Shown here: positions 31,759-44,090 of the stretch, piece after piece
Position numbering within the stretch: position 1 is the first letter of the stretch
How the letters are laid out: every line of letters starts with the position of its first letter
Assembly: GCA_002943765.1 (NCBI GenBank)
Contig: PQWQ01000011.1
Location: 558,001 to 622,000 of the forward strand
DNA length: 64,000 nucleotides
From: Psoroptes ovis
Lineage: Eukaryota > Arthropoda > Arachnida > Sarcoptiformes > Psoroptidae
Direction: 5' to 3'
Notes under the pieces: model-generated
What the model was told of the DNA's origin: nothing
The model's database searches: none
Seen by the model: only the letters and a program-made list of their open reading frames with translations
Made by a program: the position numbers and the translations under genes

Positions 31759-34317
31759 CTATGAACTGCACATCATACAAGCATCTTTATTCAATAATGA
31801 ACATTCAATTCGATCCAATTCTTCTTCATCTCGTGTTTTGATCATATCAAATTTATCGAATTGTTTTGATTCAATAGAATCATCATCATTATTATCAATA
31901 TCATTGATATGGTTTGATGATTTTTTCATTTTAGTTTTATCCACAGTAAATTGTATGGCTTGAGCTGCCGGTTTTGTACGTAAATAATACATTCCAGTTT
32001 TTAAACCTTGCCGCCAGCCATAAAAATGCATTGATGTTAATTTTGTTATGTTTGGTTCGGCAAAATGTATATTTAATGATTGACTTTGATCAATAAATGC
32101 ACCACGATCGGCAGCCATTTGTACAATTGTTTTTTGTGGTATTTCCCATACGGTTTTATAAAGATCTCTAATATCTTTCGGTATCGAATCGATATTTTGT
32201 ATTGAACCTTTTGATGATATTATTTTCATTTTAAGTATATTATTCCATAATCCTAAATCGGTTAAATCTCGAATGAGATGTGGATTAACAATCTGTAGAA
32301 TGAAAATAAAAATTAACAAATGATTATTGAAAAAATTAAACAGACAAACCTGAAACTCGCCAGATAAGACACGTCTGGTATAAATATTACTTGTATATGG
32401 TTCAAATGATTCGTTGTTACCAAGAATTTGAGCTGTCGATGCTGTTGGCATTGGTGCTACAAGTAAACTATTTCTGACACCATGTTTGGCAATTTTTTCT
32501 TTCAATTCATCCCAATTCCAAAGTGATGTCGGCTTTCGATTCCACATGTCATATTGTAGAATTCCTTTGGATACTGGAGATCCCGCATATGTTTCATATG
32601 GTCCTTCTTTTTCAGCCAATTCACAACTAGCCTCTAATGCTCCATAATAAATTGTTTCAAAAATTTGAATATTCAGTAGACGGGCTTCTTCACTATCATA
32701 TGGATAGCGTAACAATATGAATGCATCGGCCAAACCTTGTACACCGATACCCATTGGTCTGTGACGAAGATTAGAGCGTTTAGCTTCAATCACAGGATAA
32801 TATGATATATCGATGACTTTATTCAAATTACGTGTAACAACTTTAACGATTGATTTCAATTTTTCAAAATCAAATCTACGATTTTTTACATCCACAAATT
32901 TGTTCAATGCTATCGATGCTAAATTACAAACGGCGACTTCATCTTTCGATGAATATTCAACGATTTCTGTACAGAGATTGGAGCATTTAATTGTGCCGAG
33001 ATTCTGATGATTAGATTTACGGTTACAATGATCTTTATATACCATATAAGGTGTTCCAGTTTCAATTTGTGACTCCAGAACAGCATACCACAGTTCACGT
33101 GCTTTAACTTGTGACCGATAACGTTTTTCTTGTTCATATTTTTCATATAATTTTTCGAATTCTTCACCCCAACAATCGAATAATGCAGGACATTCATTTG
33201 GACACATTAATGACCACATTTCATTTTTATCAACACGTTTCATGAATAAATCTGGAATCCATAACGCATAAAATAAATCGCGGGCTCTCATTTCTTCTGA
33301 ACCAGTATTTTTTCGTAGATTCAAAAAATCAAATATATCAGCATGCCATGGTTCTAAATAAATGGCAAATGCTCCCGGACGTTTGTTACCGCCTTGATCA
33401 ACATATCGAGCTGCATTATTATAAACGCGTAACATAGGCACTAGACCATTAGAGAATCCATTAGTACCAGCGATGTAACTTTTAGAACCTCTAATACAAT
33501 GAACATTAAGACCAATGCCACCAGCTGATTTAGAAATAATGGCACATTGTTTTAATGTATCGAAAATTCCTTCGATACTATCATCACTCATGGTGAGTAA
33601 AAAACATGATGACAATTGCGGCCGAGTTGTGCCAGCATTGAATAATGTCGGTGATGCATGTGTAAACCAATTTTCTGAGATCAAATTATATGTTTCAATA
33701 GCTGCATCAATATCGTTATGATGGATACCGATCGCACAACGCATCAACATATGTTGTGGTCGTTCCACAACTTTCCCGTTAATTTTGAGTAGATAACTAC
33801 GATATAATGTCTTGAATCCAAAATAATTATAATTAAAATCTCGATCATAAATGATTGCTGAATTGATACGCTCAGAATTTGCCATTATGATTTGATAAAT
33901 TTCTTTAGATATGATTGGCGTCGGTTTACCATTATGCTCATTGATCATTGTATATAAATCATGTATAACATCAGTGAAATTTTTCTTTGTTTCTTTATGT
34001 AAATTTGATATGGCAATTCTTGCAGCTAGAATTGAATAATCAATATGTTCGGTAGTTAATGTTGCTGCAATTTCAGCAGCCAATTCATCCAATTCTTTTG
34101 TGGTAACACCCGAATAAAGACCTGACATTACCTAAATCAATGAAAATAAAAAAAAAATAAATTATGCAATCAAAAGATGAATAATTATTACTTTCATAGT
34201 GATAATTGTTGGATCAACAAATTGCATATTTAAACCATAACAAAGTTTTCGTACACGTGATGTAATTTTATCAAACATCACTGATTCACGATGTCCATCA
34301 CGTTTTATCACAAACAT
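31759..34317 (-). CDS. RRM1: Ribonucleoside-diphosphate reductase large subunit, 3 exons, 813 aa
   Basis: This is the class Ia alpha subunit, which reduces NDPs to dNDPs with the R2 radical subunit in the cytosol. Minus-strand exons fit at 34317-34192 (42 codons, ATP-cone start MFVIKRDG), 34131-32350 and 32292-31759. The ATP cone continues through GLYSGVTTKELDELAAE. The catalytic core shows the substrate-site Cys in PQLSSCFLL, the NLCTE radical site with its Asn-Cys-Glu, the partner Cys in DEVAVCNLAS, and PMPTAST near the phosphate site. The C-terminus ends CMMCSS (Cys808, Cys811), the swinging redox pair. An acidic insert (about 755-795) separates it from the core. The last intron (57 bp) has no stop and is a multiple of three, so unspliced RNA would read through it. 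A perfect E2F site lies 88 bp upstream of the ATG. Confidence 0.97.
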
Positions 34318-34404
34318 TTTTTTAAACAAATAAATCGATATCGATGATGAAATAGAAAATGAAAATGAAAAGGCTTAAAATTTGAAATGATTGGAGAGAA
34401 AAAA

Positions 34405-34412
34405 GCGCCAAA
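34405..34412 (-). promoter_or_regulatory. E2F site in the RRM1 promoter
   Basis: On the coding strand of RRM1 the site reads TTTGGCGC, a perfect match to TTTSSCGC. It lies 88 bp upstream of the start codon. RRM1 is a known E2F/S-phase target in animals, so G1/S control is likely. Confidence 0.65.
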
Positions 34413-34468
34413 TGAATGAAAACAATTTTTTTTCACTTTTTGTTGTTTACTCGAAGCATGAATTTTAA

Positions 34469-34480
34469 CCGCGCGCGCGC
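34469..34480. repeat. CCGCGCGCGCGC tract upstream of RRM1
   Basis: A 12-base alternating GC run (six CG steps with one leading C) in otherwise very AT-rich DNA, about 150 bp upstream of RRM1, followed closely by an alternating TATATATA run at 34502-34510. Confidence 0.8.
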
Positions 34481-37400
34481 TTTTTCATATGTTATTTTTT
34501 CATATATATATGAGCCTGTTCATCGACGATAGGACGCAATTAAATTTTTTTTTTTTTTTTTTGAAATTTCCAATTCAAACCGAAAAATTCATGAAAAATT
34601 AATTATTTTAGAAAATTGTAACAAAAAATGATCATCAAAATGTAAAATATTGCGTAATTTACGTCGTAAAAAAAAGGTAAAATATTTTTTCATTTGATTT
34701 CCATAATTCAATTTGAAGTTTTTACCAAGATTCAAATGATTTGATCGAAATGATGATTCAAATGAGATAATGATTCATTTTTCATCACCATCATCATCAT
34801 CATCACAGATGTTTTGCTTTTTTGCATAAATTTTGAATTTTGGGGCAAAAAATGATGCCTCATTTTCGCTGCTTTAAACTTTTAAATTTGATTATCTAAT
34901 CTGTTACGAAATGTTTGAAATTTTATTTCAAACATTTTTTTTCAATCGAAAAAACATTTTCAATTTTTTCAGGATTTGAATTCAATCCAATTCAATCAAT
35001 CCAATCAATCAAATGTAAAAAACGTTTTTCTGATAGAAAAAAAAAAAAATGAAATTCAAATCATTTTGAATGTTTTTTATTTGCTCCCTTTGCCTTATCT
35101 CTCTCTCAAATTGATAAGGATTTTTCTTCCTCATATTCTTCATTCAAAAATGTAATTTAAAATATATTCCAAGAAGATTCAAATCGAGAAAAAAATGAAA
35201 ATTCTTATTTCAATTTCCAAGAATCAAATTTTGCCAAAAAAAAATGAAAACGAAAAATAAATCTACTCAAATCGAAAACATTTGGGAGAGTAAAAATAAA
35301 ATATCATTCATCAACTGCACTCAACTCAAACACAAACTCCCAATCCGATTTGATTCATTTTTCTTGAATTTTAAAAGAGAAAAGGCGAAAAATTTCATTT
35401 TTGATTTCAAATTGGAAATTTGAAGAAAAAAAATATGATAAATTTTACACGATTTAACACTCAAACATTGAAGAATTCAAAGTTGTTCGTTTTTGTTTAT
35501 TTATTTTTGTCATAAACAAAACAAACAATACAAAAACAAATTGAAATGAAATGAAACAAAAACGAATCTAAAAATGTTTTTTTGAAACAAATCTGAATCA
35601 AGAATGTTTTGAAATGAAACAAAACACAATCAAAAACTGTGTACAAATTGTGTTTGTGTGTAACAATCTTTTCTTTTGATTTTAGATTGTATTTAGAGAT
35701 GAAATGAAAAAAATAAAAGAAAAAAAATGACAGCTGAAAATTGCATTTACAAACAACAACGAATTGAATAATGCCACACACATTATCACATTTGACCATT
35801 TTTTTGATGTATTTGATTCTGAAGATGCTGTATTTCATATTTATTTCGTTTCTTCATCTTTTTTTTGCGAAAACATTTCAAATTCAAGAATTTGTTTGTT
35901 GCCATTCGCATTGTTTTCATTCTGTTTTGTTTGGTTTTTGTTTTATTCCAAACTAAAATATGAAAATTTCTACAGGACCCAAATCAAGATCATTTCTTTC
36001 CTTTTGTTTTTTGTTTTGTATTTGATTCATGGCATCAGCCATTTCCATTATTACTATTAAAATATTGAAAACTACATTCTCGAAAAAAGCACAATTATCA
36101 ATCATAATCATTGACATCATGACATATACGCATTCAAATCATTCATTATTCATCAAATCGACTGATATTTGGTAAAATTCTTGTGGAAATTTCTTCCTAA
36201 AAATGATTGAAATTTGTTCGAGATTTTTTGGCTCAAGATGGCTGATTTCCATCTTTGAACAAATAAGTGAACAAACCAATAAACAAACGCAAAGTTCTTG
36301 AGCTTGAAAATTCCCTGAATTCCTCCAAAAAAGTCCAGTTCCTGACTTTTTGCCCGAAAAAAAATTGTCCCAATTTTATTTGAGGTGCTTTTATTAAGAT
36401 TATTATTATTCAATAATTCGTTAGTAGCCCCAGATTTATGATTATGGTTTCATACTTGAATCTTATATATTGACAAAAGCTTTGAGTGTATGATGAGACG
36501 AAAGGAATAAAACTTTTTTATTCTCTTCATAATAAAATTTTATTTTATTTTTCCTATTCACTTTCAATACAAATACGAATAATAATTGAAACTTTGAAAT
36601 CCACTGTACTTGGATATTTGGTTTTTTTCTTCTTATTTTACTTTCAAGTTTAACTTTATACTTCATACTTTTAACCCACTTATGATCCACAGCCTCACAT
36701 TACTTCATCATTTCCACTGATCTGAATTAATTTGCCTCGATTTTCCTCATTTTTCCTTTATTTTTTGTCCCTTTATTACTTGATTCTTCTTGTACTCAAG
36801 TCAAAATCAGTACGGAAAAAAAAGAACAAGAAGCTTTCCAATAAGTAGTAAAAGGTCCAAAGCCAAGTCAAAAAAGAATTTCGTACAAAGTTTTCGGATT
36901 TTTTTTTTTTTTTTTTTGCTTTGAGATTCCTTATTTCATTTTCTAAGGTTGAACCTAGTTGAAATGACAACTTTTTAATTTAACTTTTCATTTCATTTCA
37001 TTTTTTTGTATTTTTCAAGGCAAAATTTTACATTCACTTGTTAGTAACTTTGCTTAGCTCTTTGCCAGTCTATTCCTCTCAATCCCAGTCTATTTCACAT
37101 TGTCCCAGTTGTGGAATTGGCTCCAAACAACAATTCCACAATCCATGTTGTTTTTGATGGCTTTTTATGTCCAGAAAATGGGCAAAATTTTCAATCAAAA
37201 ATTCTTCAAATTTTCATTTTTCTCCTGTGAGTTTTGTGTATTTTGCGTGTGCATGTGTATTGTGTGTCCGAACAGCCAAAAGTCCAATAAAAAAAAAGAC
37301 AAAGTTTCATTTAATTAAATTTTTTTATTTCGATTTTGTTCATTTTTTTTCACTTTGATTCTGATTTGCTTTCAATTTCTTCGAACGACGACGATGCGTT

Positions 37401-40400
37401 GTTCAACGACCAATGAATTTTGGACATCCAAAATTGTCCCTAAAAATGTTTGAAATGTTTAATTAATCAAAAAATGTTTTTACTTTTACTATTTTTTTTA
37501 AACGAATCTTAGTACTCGAATCCACTTGAAATTGTGTATTTGAAATTGAACGAATGTTTGAAGATCAAAGAAATTGAATTAAGTTGAAAAAAATTTGAAA
37601 AATGTCTTTTTTGAAAAAAAAGTCAAATGAAATTATTGATTTTCGATTTTGGGAATTTCGTTGTTGTTTTTTTTCGAAACGATTTTGGCCATTATTTTCC
37701 ATTATTCTCCTTCTTCTGCTGCGTTCTCTGTAATATCAATCGTTTCCGATCGATTGATTTCGTTTGCGAAAGAAACGTTTGCCATTTTGGTTGTCGTTGC
37801 CATTGTTTTAATTCGTTTTGAATGTTATTTTTTCAAGGAAAAATTTTTATTTTTCATTTTTTTTTATTCAATTCATTTCTTTAAAAAATGAAATAAAATC
37901 AAACAAATCAAATTAATGTTCATCAAAAAATTGAACAGACACATGAAAAATAATGATAATAATAATAATTGTCAAGAATTTTTCTGAAAAAAAAGAATAA
38001 TTCCAACCTTCAAGAGACATTTATTATCGATAGATAATGGATAATGAATAGATGGATGGTACCAAAACAAGAAATTACCAAGAAAGTTGCCAATAAATGA
38101 TTATTTTTGTTTCATTCCATTCAATTGTTGTCCAATGTCCAATGCCATGTTTGTGTATGACAAATTACTTGCTGATCAACCAGAAGAGATGAAAAAATGT
38201 CAGAATTTCAAAATTTTTCAAAGTGGACGTTATAGTTTTTTCCACCGATTTCTCTGTTCATTTTGTTCAAGAATTATTTTGACCAGGAAAACGAATGAAT
38301 AAAATTAATTAATTTTGTTTTTTCAAAATAAAGATTAGACCTTTGAACGGGTATTAATCAATCGGGTATTAGTCTTGGATTTTTTTTCTTGAAATTCTTG
38401 AAAAAATCTCCAAAATTTCGTTCAATTCGTACACAAGAATTTCCAAAATGAGAGAATGGCTCTTTTGGTCTCTCATATGGCTCATTTTCACCCCTTTTTC
38501 TTGTACTCTATTTGAATTCATTGACTTAATATCTTTATTTTAAATATTTCCGTTTTGTTTGAATGTAATTGGGAAAAAAATAGGAAAATAAAATAGAATA
38601 AATGGAATTAAAAACGATGCAAAATTATATGAAAAAAATTGAAAATTTTTTGTTGAAAATTTATTTTGAAAAATATATGCAAACATTTACATACATTCAT
38701 AAATAAATTCACCAAAAAAAAAAATGAAATAAAATGTGAAATAATTTAAATAATTGAAATTATAATAATAATAATAATGATAGAGCAATGATCATAATCA
38801 TTATGATTATCATGTTTGATTTTGTAAAGGCAAAAAAAGACCAAAAAAAATTCATTTTTCAACCCTTTTTACGCCCATAAAAATAATCATTTTTATGCAC
38901 ATTTTAATATGTGAATATGCATGCAAGCAAATAATATCAATATGTGAGCAGCAAAACAGCACACCATACATTAAAATGATTTCAACCATGATGATCATCA
39001 TGAGAGATTGTAAATTTTATGATTATTTCATTATTATTATTATTATTATTACATGATATAATATTTATGATTCACAGTTTTCAAAATTTTCAAAATTTCA
39101 ATTTTGAAAATTATTATTTTTTGCATCTCTTAAATTTTGAAATTTTTCAGAATTTTTTTTTTTTTTTTTGGTGGAAAAAAATTCAAATCATACTTATGAT
39201 AATATCATATGAAAATATAATAATGATCAAAATACATAACCACACATGAGGGTGAAAATTTCTGAAAAAAAAATTTGAAAATTTTTCACAAACATTTTTA
39301 AATATTTTATTATGATGGTGGTGCATCGTTTCATTGTGGAATCATATTCAAGAGAATATTTATGTGTTTATATGTGTGTGTTGAAGATGAATATATGATT
39401 ATATAAATGATTTTAAAATTTAAATTATTATTATTTGGAATTATGATGTTGATCATTTTTTTATGGAATTTTTGTGGGAGATTTTTTTTTTCGCAATTTC
39501 AAATTTGAAATACAAGATTATTGTACTGAAGAGATGGAAAGAGATAGCGAGAGAGAGAGAGAGAGGAATTATTCCATATTCATACACAAACAAAGACGTA
39601 ACCATGTTATGATATGTTGATTCAACACACAAACATGACACCACCAAACATTTCGATCATAATTTATTTATTTTGATGGAATCTATAATCTTCAATATTT
39701 GTTATTGTTATTACTATTATTATTATTCTAATAACTATCATTATCATGATTAAAATTGGTGAAATATGAAACAATACTTCGGAATAAATTATCATAGATT
39801 TCAGGAAAAAAAAATTTGTAAGACGATTCTGAGCAAAATAATCGGTTTGAAAATTATTAGAAATAATTGAAACTTTTTCTTCTTAAATTTTCTTGCGAAA
39901 ATTTAAGAAGAAATGAAAATGAAAATTTCATAATCACATCATAATTCATGAATTCATTTCATGATTATCAATAATAATTTTCTTTGGATACATAATCTTT
40001 CAAGAATCTCTAAAGTTTTGGAATTTTGGGTCCATAATAATTTGATAATTGAATTCGTAGAACTACGAATACCAAATTCGCAAAATTCCTTGGTTTCATT
40101 TATTTTTCTTCATGAACAAAGAAAAATTTTTCGCTGAAGACAAATTGAAAAAATAAAAACCCGTATTGTATTCCAAATACAATACAATTGAATTGAAATT
40201 GAATGAATTTTTCTTTGTTCAATTGAAATAATAATCATACAAATTCCATTATTTTATTTGATTTTAATTTTGATTTTATTATTATCATTATTCGTCGTTT
40301 TTTTTCTTATTATCATCATTACTAATATTATTACTATTGTCGTTGTTATTATGCAATGTTCAATATTAATTGGAGCATGAAATTACAATTTTATGTATAT

Positions 40401-42237
40401 TTTCTCTTTCTTCCATTCATTCATACATTCATTTCTTGTGATTTTCTTTTGTTTGATTAGGGTTTTGGTTCACATACATTCATTCATTCAATCCATTTTG
40501 ATTTTGTTTATTTCAAATCTGCATTCACATTTGCTTTGTGTTTTCATTGTTCATTGTATTTTCTCATTCATATGATTTTATTCCATTTTCTGTTTTGTTC
40601 TTTGTTTTATTTCATTATTTCGATTTTCATTTGTGATTTAATTTCATATTTCAATGTCGTTGTCGATGATAAACAATGACTACGAACGAATGGTAATAAA
40701 TTTCATATTTTCGATGTCATTTTTTTTCTTTTGAATTTCTTCGATTTGATTTCGGAGATTTCATTTGTTGTTTGGTTTGATTCGTTCATTTAATTGAATC
40801 CAATGTGTTGGTAAAAGTTGGCCAAATTCATTCAATTATTCTCATTGTTTAAAGACAAGGACTTGAAAAAACGAAAAATAACATCGATTTGATGGCCAGA
40901 AACAAGCAAAAAAAACCAAACGTCAATCATGATTAGTGTATTTTTATGCTTTGGCTTTTTTGAATCGAGAAAAAATATGAAAAACAACAAGAAACAATTT
41001 TTCTTTGATATTTCTTCTTGGTAAATATACTAAATGGCAAATACATTTTTAATGTAATTTCATTACATTTCATTTCATTTTTTTGTCGATACATAATCAA
41101 TAATCAACATCATTCATCCATTGATTCGTTCATTCATTCATTCAAAAATGATACAAGTAATATGAATTTAATTGATGAATGCAGACACACACATTGTTGA
41201 TAGCGTTTGATATGTACATTGTTTTGCCTTTATTATTTCAACTGATTTTTACATTTGAATTCTGTAATATCTACAAAATGACTGACCATAGAAATTCAAA
41301 ATGAATGATCATTTTATTTGTATCAGGGTATTTTGAAATGAAAATACAAACAATATCTCACATATATGAACACATATTTCATATTTACAGCTATGAATGA
41401 TGATGAAAACAGTTTTGAGTTTTCAAATTGATTGAATTAAATGCATGAATTCGATGCGTAAAGACCAAAAAGAACGAAGGCATTTATCCATTTCATTTCA
41501 GCCAACTAGAAAAATATGAAATCGTTATCGCCATCATTTTGAATATGGGGAGAGAAATCCAAAGAGAAATGGCAAAATATTCAAAATGAAATAACAAACA
41601 AGCAGAAAACATCAATGAAATTGAAAAAATTTCAATTCAACTGCTGCTGATGCTGCCATTTGTTTATTTGATGTTTTGTTTTATCATCGTTTCGAAACAA
41701 AAAATATGAAATTATTTCAAAAATATTTCCATTATTCAATCATGTATTATTCATTTATTGATGTTGTTTATGATGTTTTTTGTTTTTCCATGTTTTTCAA
41801 TGCTTTTGAATGTTTTTTCCTGAATATTCATCCCCAAAAATAACACATTAAATTGAATAAATTTTTTTGTTTTTATGCAAAAAATATGAATTTTTATTCT
41901 TGTTCCATTCGATTCCATTTTTTTTTTATAGTTGCCAATCATTTCTCAATAAAAATACATGATCAAATGAAGTGAAACAGAAATGGAAACATATGAAATA
42001 TGAACGGAAAAAACAAATGGAAAAAAACAAACAATACCCAATGGGTATTATGAATACATTTGACTTTTGAATAATGGAAGAAATTTTGCGAGAAAAACAA
42101 AAAATGAAAGAAATAATTGAATATCTATCAATAATATCAATGATAACAAATGACACAGTAATAACAATGATTATCATCATCATCATATCTTAAAAAGGCT
42201 TGTTCAAGGTATTTGAAGCGTGGTACAAATTTTTAAA

Positions 42238-42408
42238 TTAGGTCTTCCGGAGATGTAACAAAATATCGCTGTTCAAATCGGTGTGAGCGTGTATCGAAGT
42301 TTGTTGTTGCATTGATGCGTATTCTAAATTCTGAATGCAAAAAGAATTTGCTTCATTTGCCACTAAGATGAAAGAATCGCGAGGTTTTGATCTTTTGATT
42401 TGTATCAT
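42238..42408 (-). CDS. Possible small ORF, 56 aa, in a GC-richer island
   Basis: Below usual ORF cut-offs. It starts MIQIKRSKPRDSF and ends LLHLRKT, with mixed codon and residue use (Cys, His, Asp, Arg, Pro) unlike the Phe/Lys/Asn noise around it. The island has several CpG, unusual here. I recognise no family. A second minus-strand frame across the same DNA is also open, so the coding frame is not settled; a degraded transposon fragment is an alternative. Confidence 0.25.
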   Translation of the reverse strand: MIQIKRSKPRDSFILVANEANSFCIQNLEYASMQQQTSIHAHTDLNSDILLHLRKT

Positions 42409-42724
42409 TTGTAAATTATTCGATTGAATTGATTGAATGTCTCAGAAAATCTCAAGAAAATGAATTTCTTCCTGTTCTTAAGACTTAAAGAACATAATTT
42501 TTCATTAAAATAACCCTGAATACAAAACACCAAAACATTTTCAACTTGAATAAACATTTGATCCTCGTATGGTATTTTCTTGGTAAAAATAACAAAAATC
42601 TCTTTTGATTGAAGCATTGAAAATCGGTGAAAAGCTTAAGAGAAAAGCACTGCAGTGAAAATAACATTTGAAAAAAGCATTCCATTCCTACATTTTTCAA
42701 TGGTTCGATTGCCATTCAAATGAA

Positions 42725-42937
42725 ATGACAGCAATGACATCAACAACAACGACAGGATTAATAAAATGTATCGACGAGAAGATAATAATAATTTTCAAAC
42801 AGAATTCATTACATCTTTCAATATTTACTGCTGTTTTTGCTGGTGTTGTTATTGTTTACCAAAGAAAACTAAAAAAATTTATAATTTCTAAGCCTTTTTC
42901 ATTTAAAATCATTGAATTAATGAATGTCAATACATGA
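42725..42937 (+). CDS. Possible small single-TM ORF, 70 aa
   Basis: It starts MTAMTSTTTTGLIKCIDEK, then has one hydrophobic segment (LHLSIFTAVFAGVVIVY) followed by a basic QRKLKK stretch. The Cys-x-x-x-K then TM layout recalls the end of a tetraspanin large loop and TM4, but the match is weak and no other tetraspanin exon is seen nearby. Chance cannot be excluded. Confidence 0.2.
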   Translation: MTAMTSTTTTGLIKCIDEKIIIIFKQNSLHLSIFTAVFAGVVIVYQRKLKKFIISKPFSFKIIELMNVNT

Positions 42938-44010
42938 ATTGATTATAATAATATCATATGGTTTTTTTATCATTTATATGTTTTCAAAAAAAAATCTAAA
43001 AAATTGAAATTAAATTTTTTTTAATATTTTCTTTTTCGCATTGAAAAACAAATAAATTCATTGATGCATTTCAAATTATTATTATTATTATTATAAAATA
43101 ATTTCAAAGAACAATGATTCAAAAAAAAATTGGAAATTTTGAAATTTCCAAATTTTAATTTGAATTTTCTTCTTCTCTTTTCTTGTTCTTCTTTATTCTG
43201 TCGAATCAATTTCAAAATTTTGAATTTCAAAATTTTCAATTAAAATTTGAATAAAATTAAATTTTTTTAAAGAGATTTTCTCTTTTTTTTATGGTTGAAA
43301 ATTTTGAAAGAATTTTCTTTCATTATTTTTATTATTATTCATAAAATTATATGATGAGCACTATGGCAATGATAATTATTGCATTTCATTCTTCAATAAT
43401 AATAATAATAATATCATATTATATAAATTTTAATAGTTGTCCAAAGACAAGCAACGAAAAAAAATGGCATAAACGTTTCATTTTATAAAAATGAAATTTG
43501 AATGAAAATTTTATTAAAAAAAAAAATTAAGAATTTAAGAATCTTGAATATAATTTTTTTTTTGTATTATTATTTCTATTCAAAATTATGATATAATATC
43601 ATTTCAATTGTCGAAAAAAAAAATTTTCATTTATTTAAAAGATGCTTAAGATTCTTTTCTTTATTTTTTCTTTTTCTTTTAAATATTCATTTCATTCAAT
43701 CAAAATTTTCGTTTTATTTTATTTTTTTTTTCATGAAAAAAATAATAATTCCCATTGAAATAATGATAATGATAAGCATCAAGAAATGTTTGCATGCATG
43801 TATAAATCTTATTCTCATAATTCTTATTTGATGAAAAAAAGATGGTAAAATTTGAAAATTCAAAAATTTGAATCATTTTTCCATATAACAAAAAATAAAA
43901 CCAAAATCAAATATGGAAAATGTTGAATTTTCAAGAAAAATAAGCTTATTTTCTTTGAATATTTTTTCTTCTTAAATACATTCTTCCCATTTCACATGTT
44001 TCCATATGTA

Positions 44011-44090
44011 TTAGGTTGACCGAAAAGTTTTTGCCGATTATATCGTAGAGAATTATTAGAAAATCGGCAAGAACTTTTCGGACAACCTAA
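44011..44090. mobile_element. Mariner-type MITE, copy 1 (80 bp)
   Basis: Starts TTAGGTTGACCGAAAAGTTT and ends with the near-complement AACTTTTCGGACAACCTAA, flanked by TA on both sides (44009-44010 and 44091-44092). Arms of about 28 bases, with two or three mismatches, enclose a short loop. There is no coding capacity; it needs an outside mariner transposase. Confidence 0.9.

Larger units (their letters stand above)
34318..44010. other. Start of a gene desert; RRM1 upstream region then filler
   Basis: The first ~200 bp is the RRM1 promoter. Beyond it I see no gene. The sequence is A/T homopolymer, Phe/Lys/Ile-coding noise ORFs of 60-113 codons, (TTCA)n tracts such as 40420-40440 and 41124-41145, a (GA)n run at 39549-39564 and palindromic AAATTT words at 39077-39158 and 43131-43260. 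A slightly GC-richer island at 42238-42937 is described separately. Confidence 0.55.

Noticed and set aside
42255..42300. tRNA T-arm-like stem around GTTCAAATC
   Set aside because: A pairing T-arm can be drawn, but no acceptor, D-arm or anticodon arm fits in the 75 bases around it.
42701..42715. GGTTCGATTGCC resembling a Pol III B box
   Set aside because: No A box at the right distance and no cloverleaf can be drawn.
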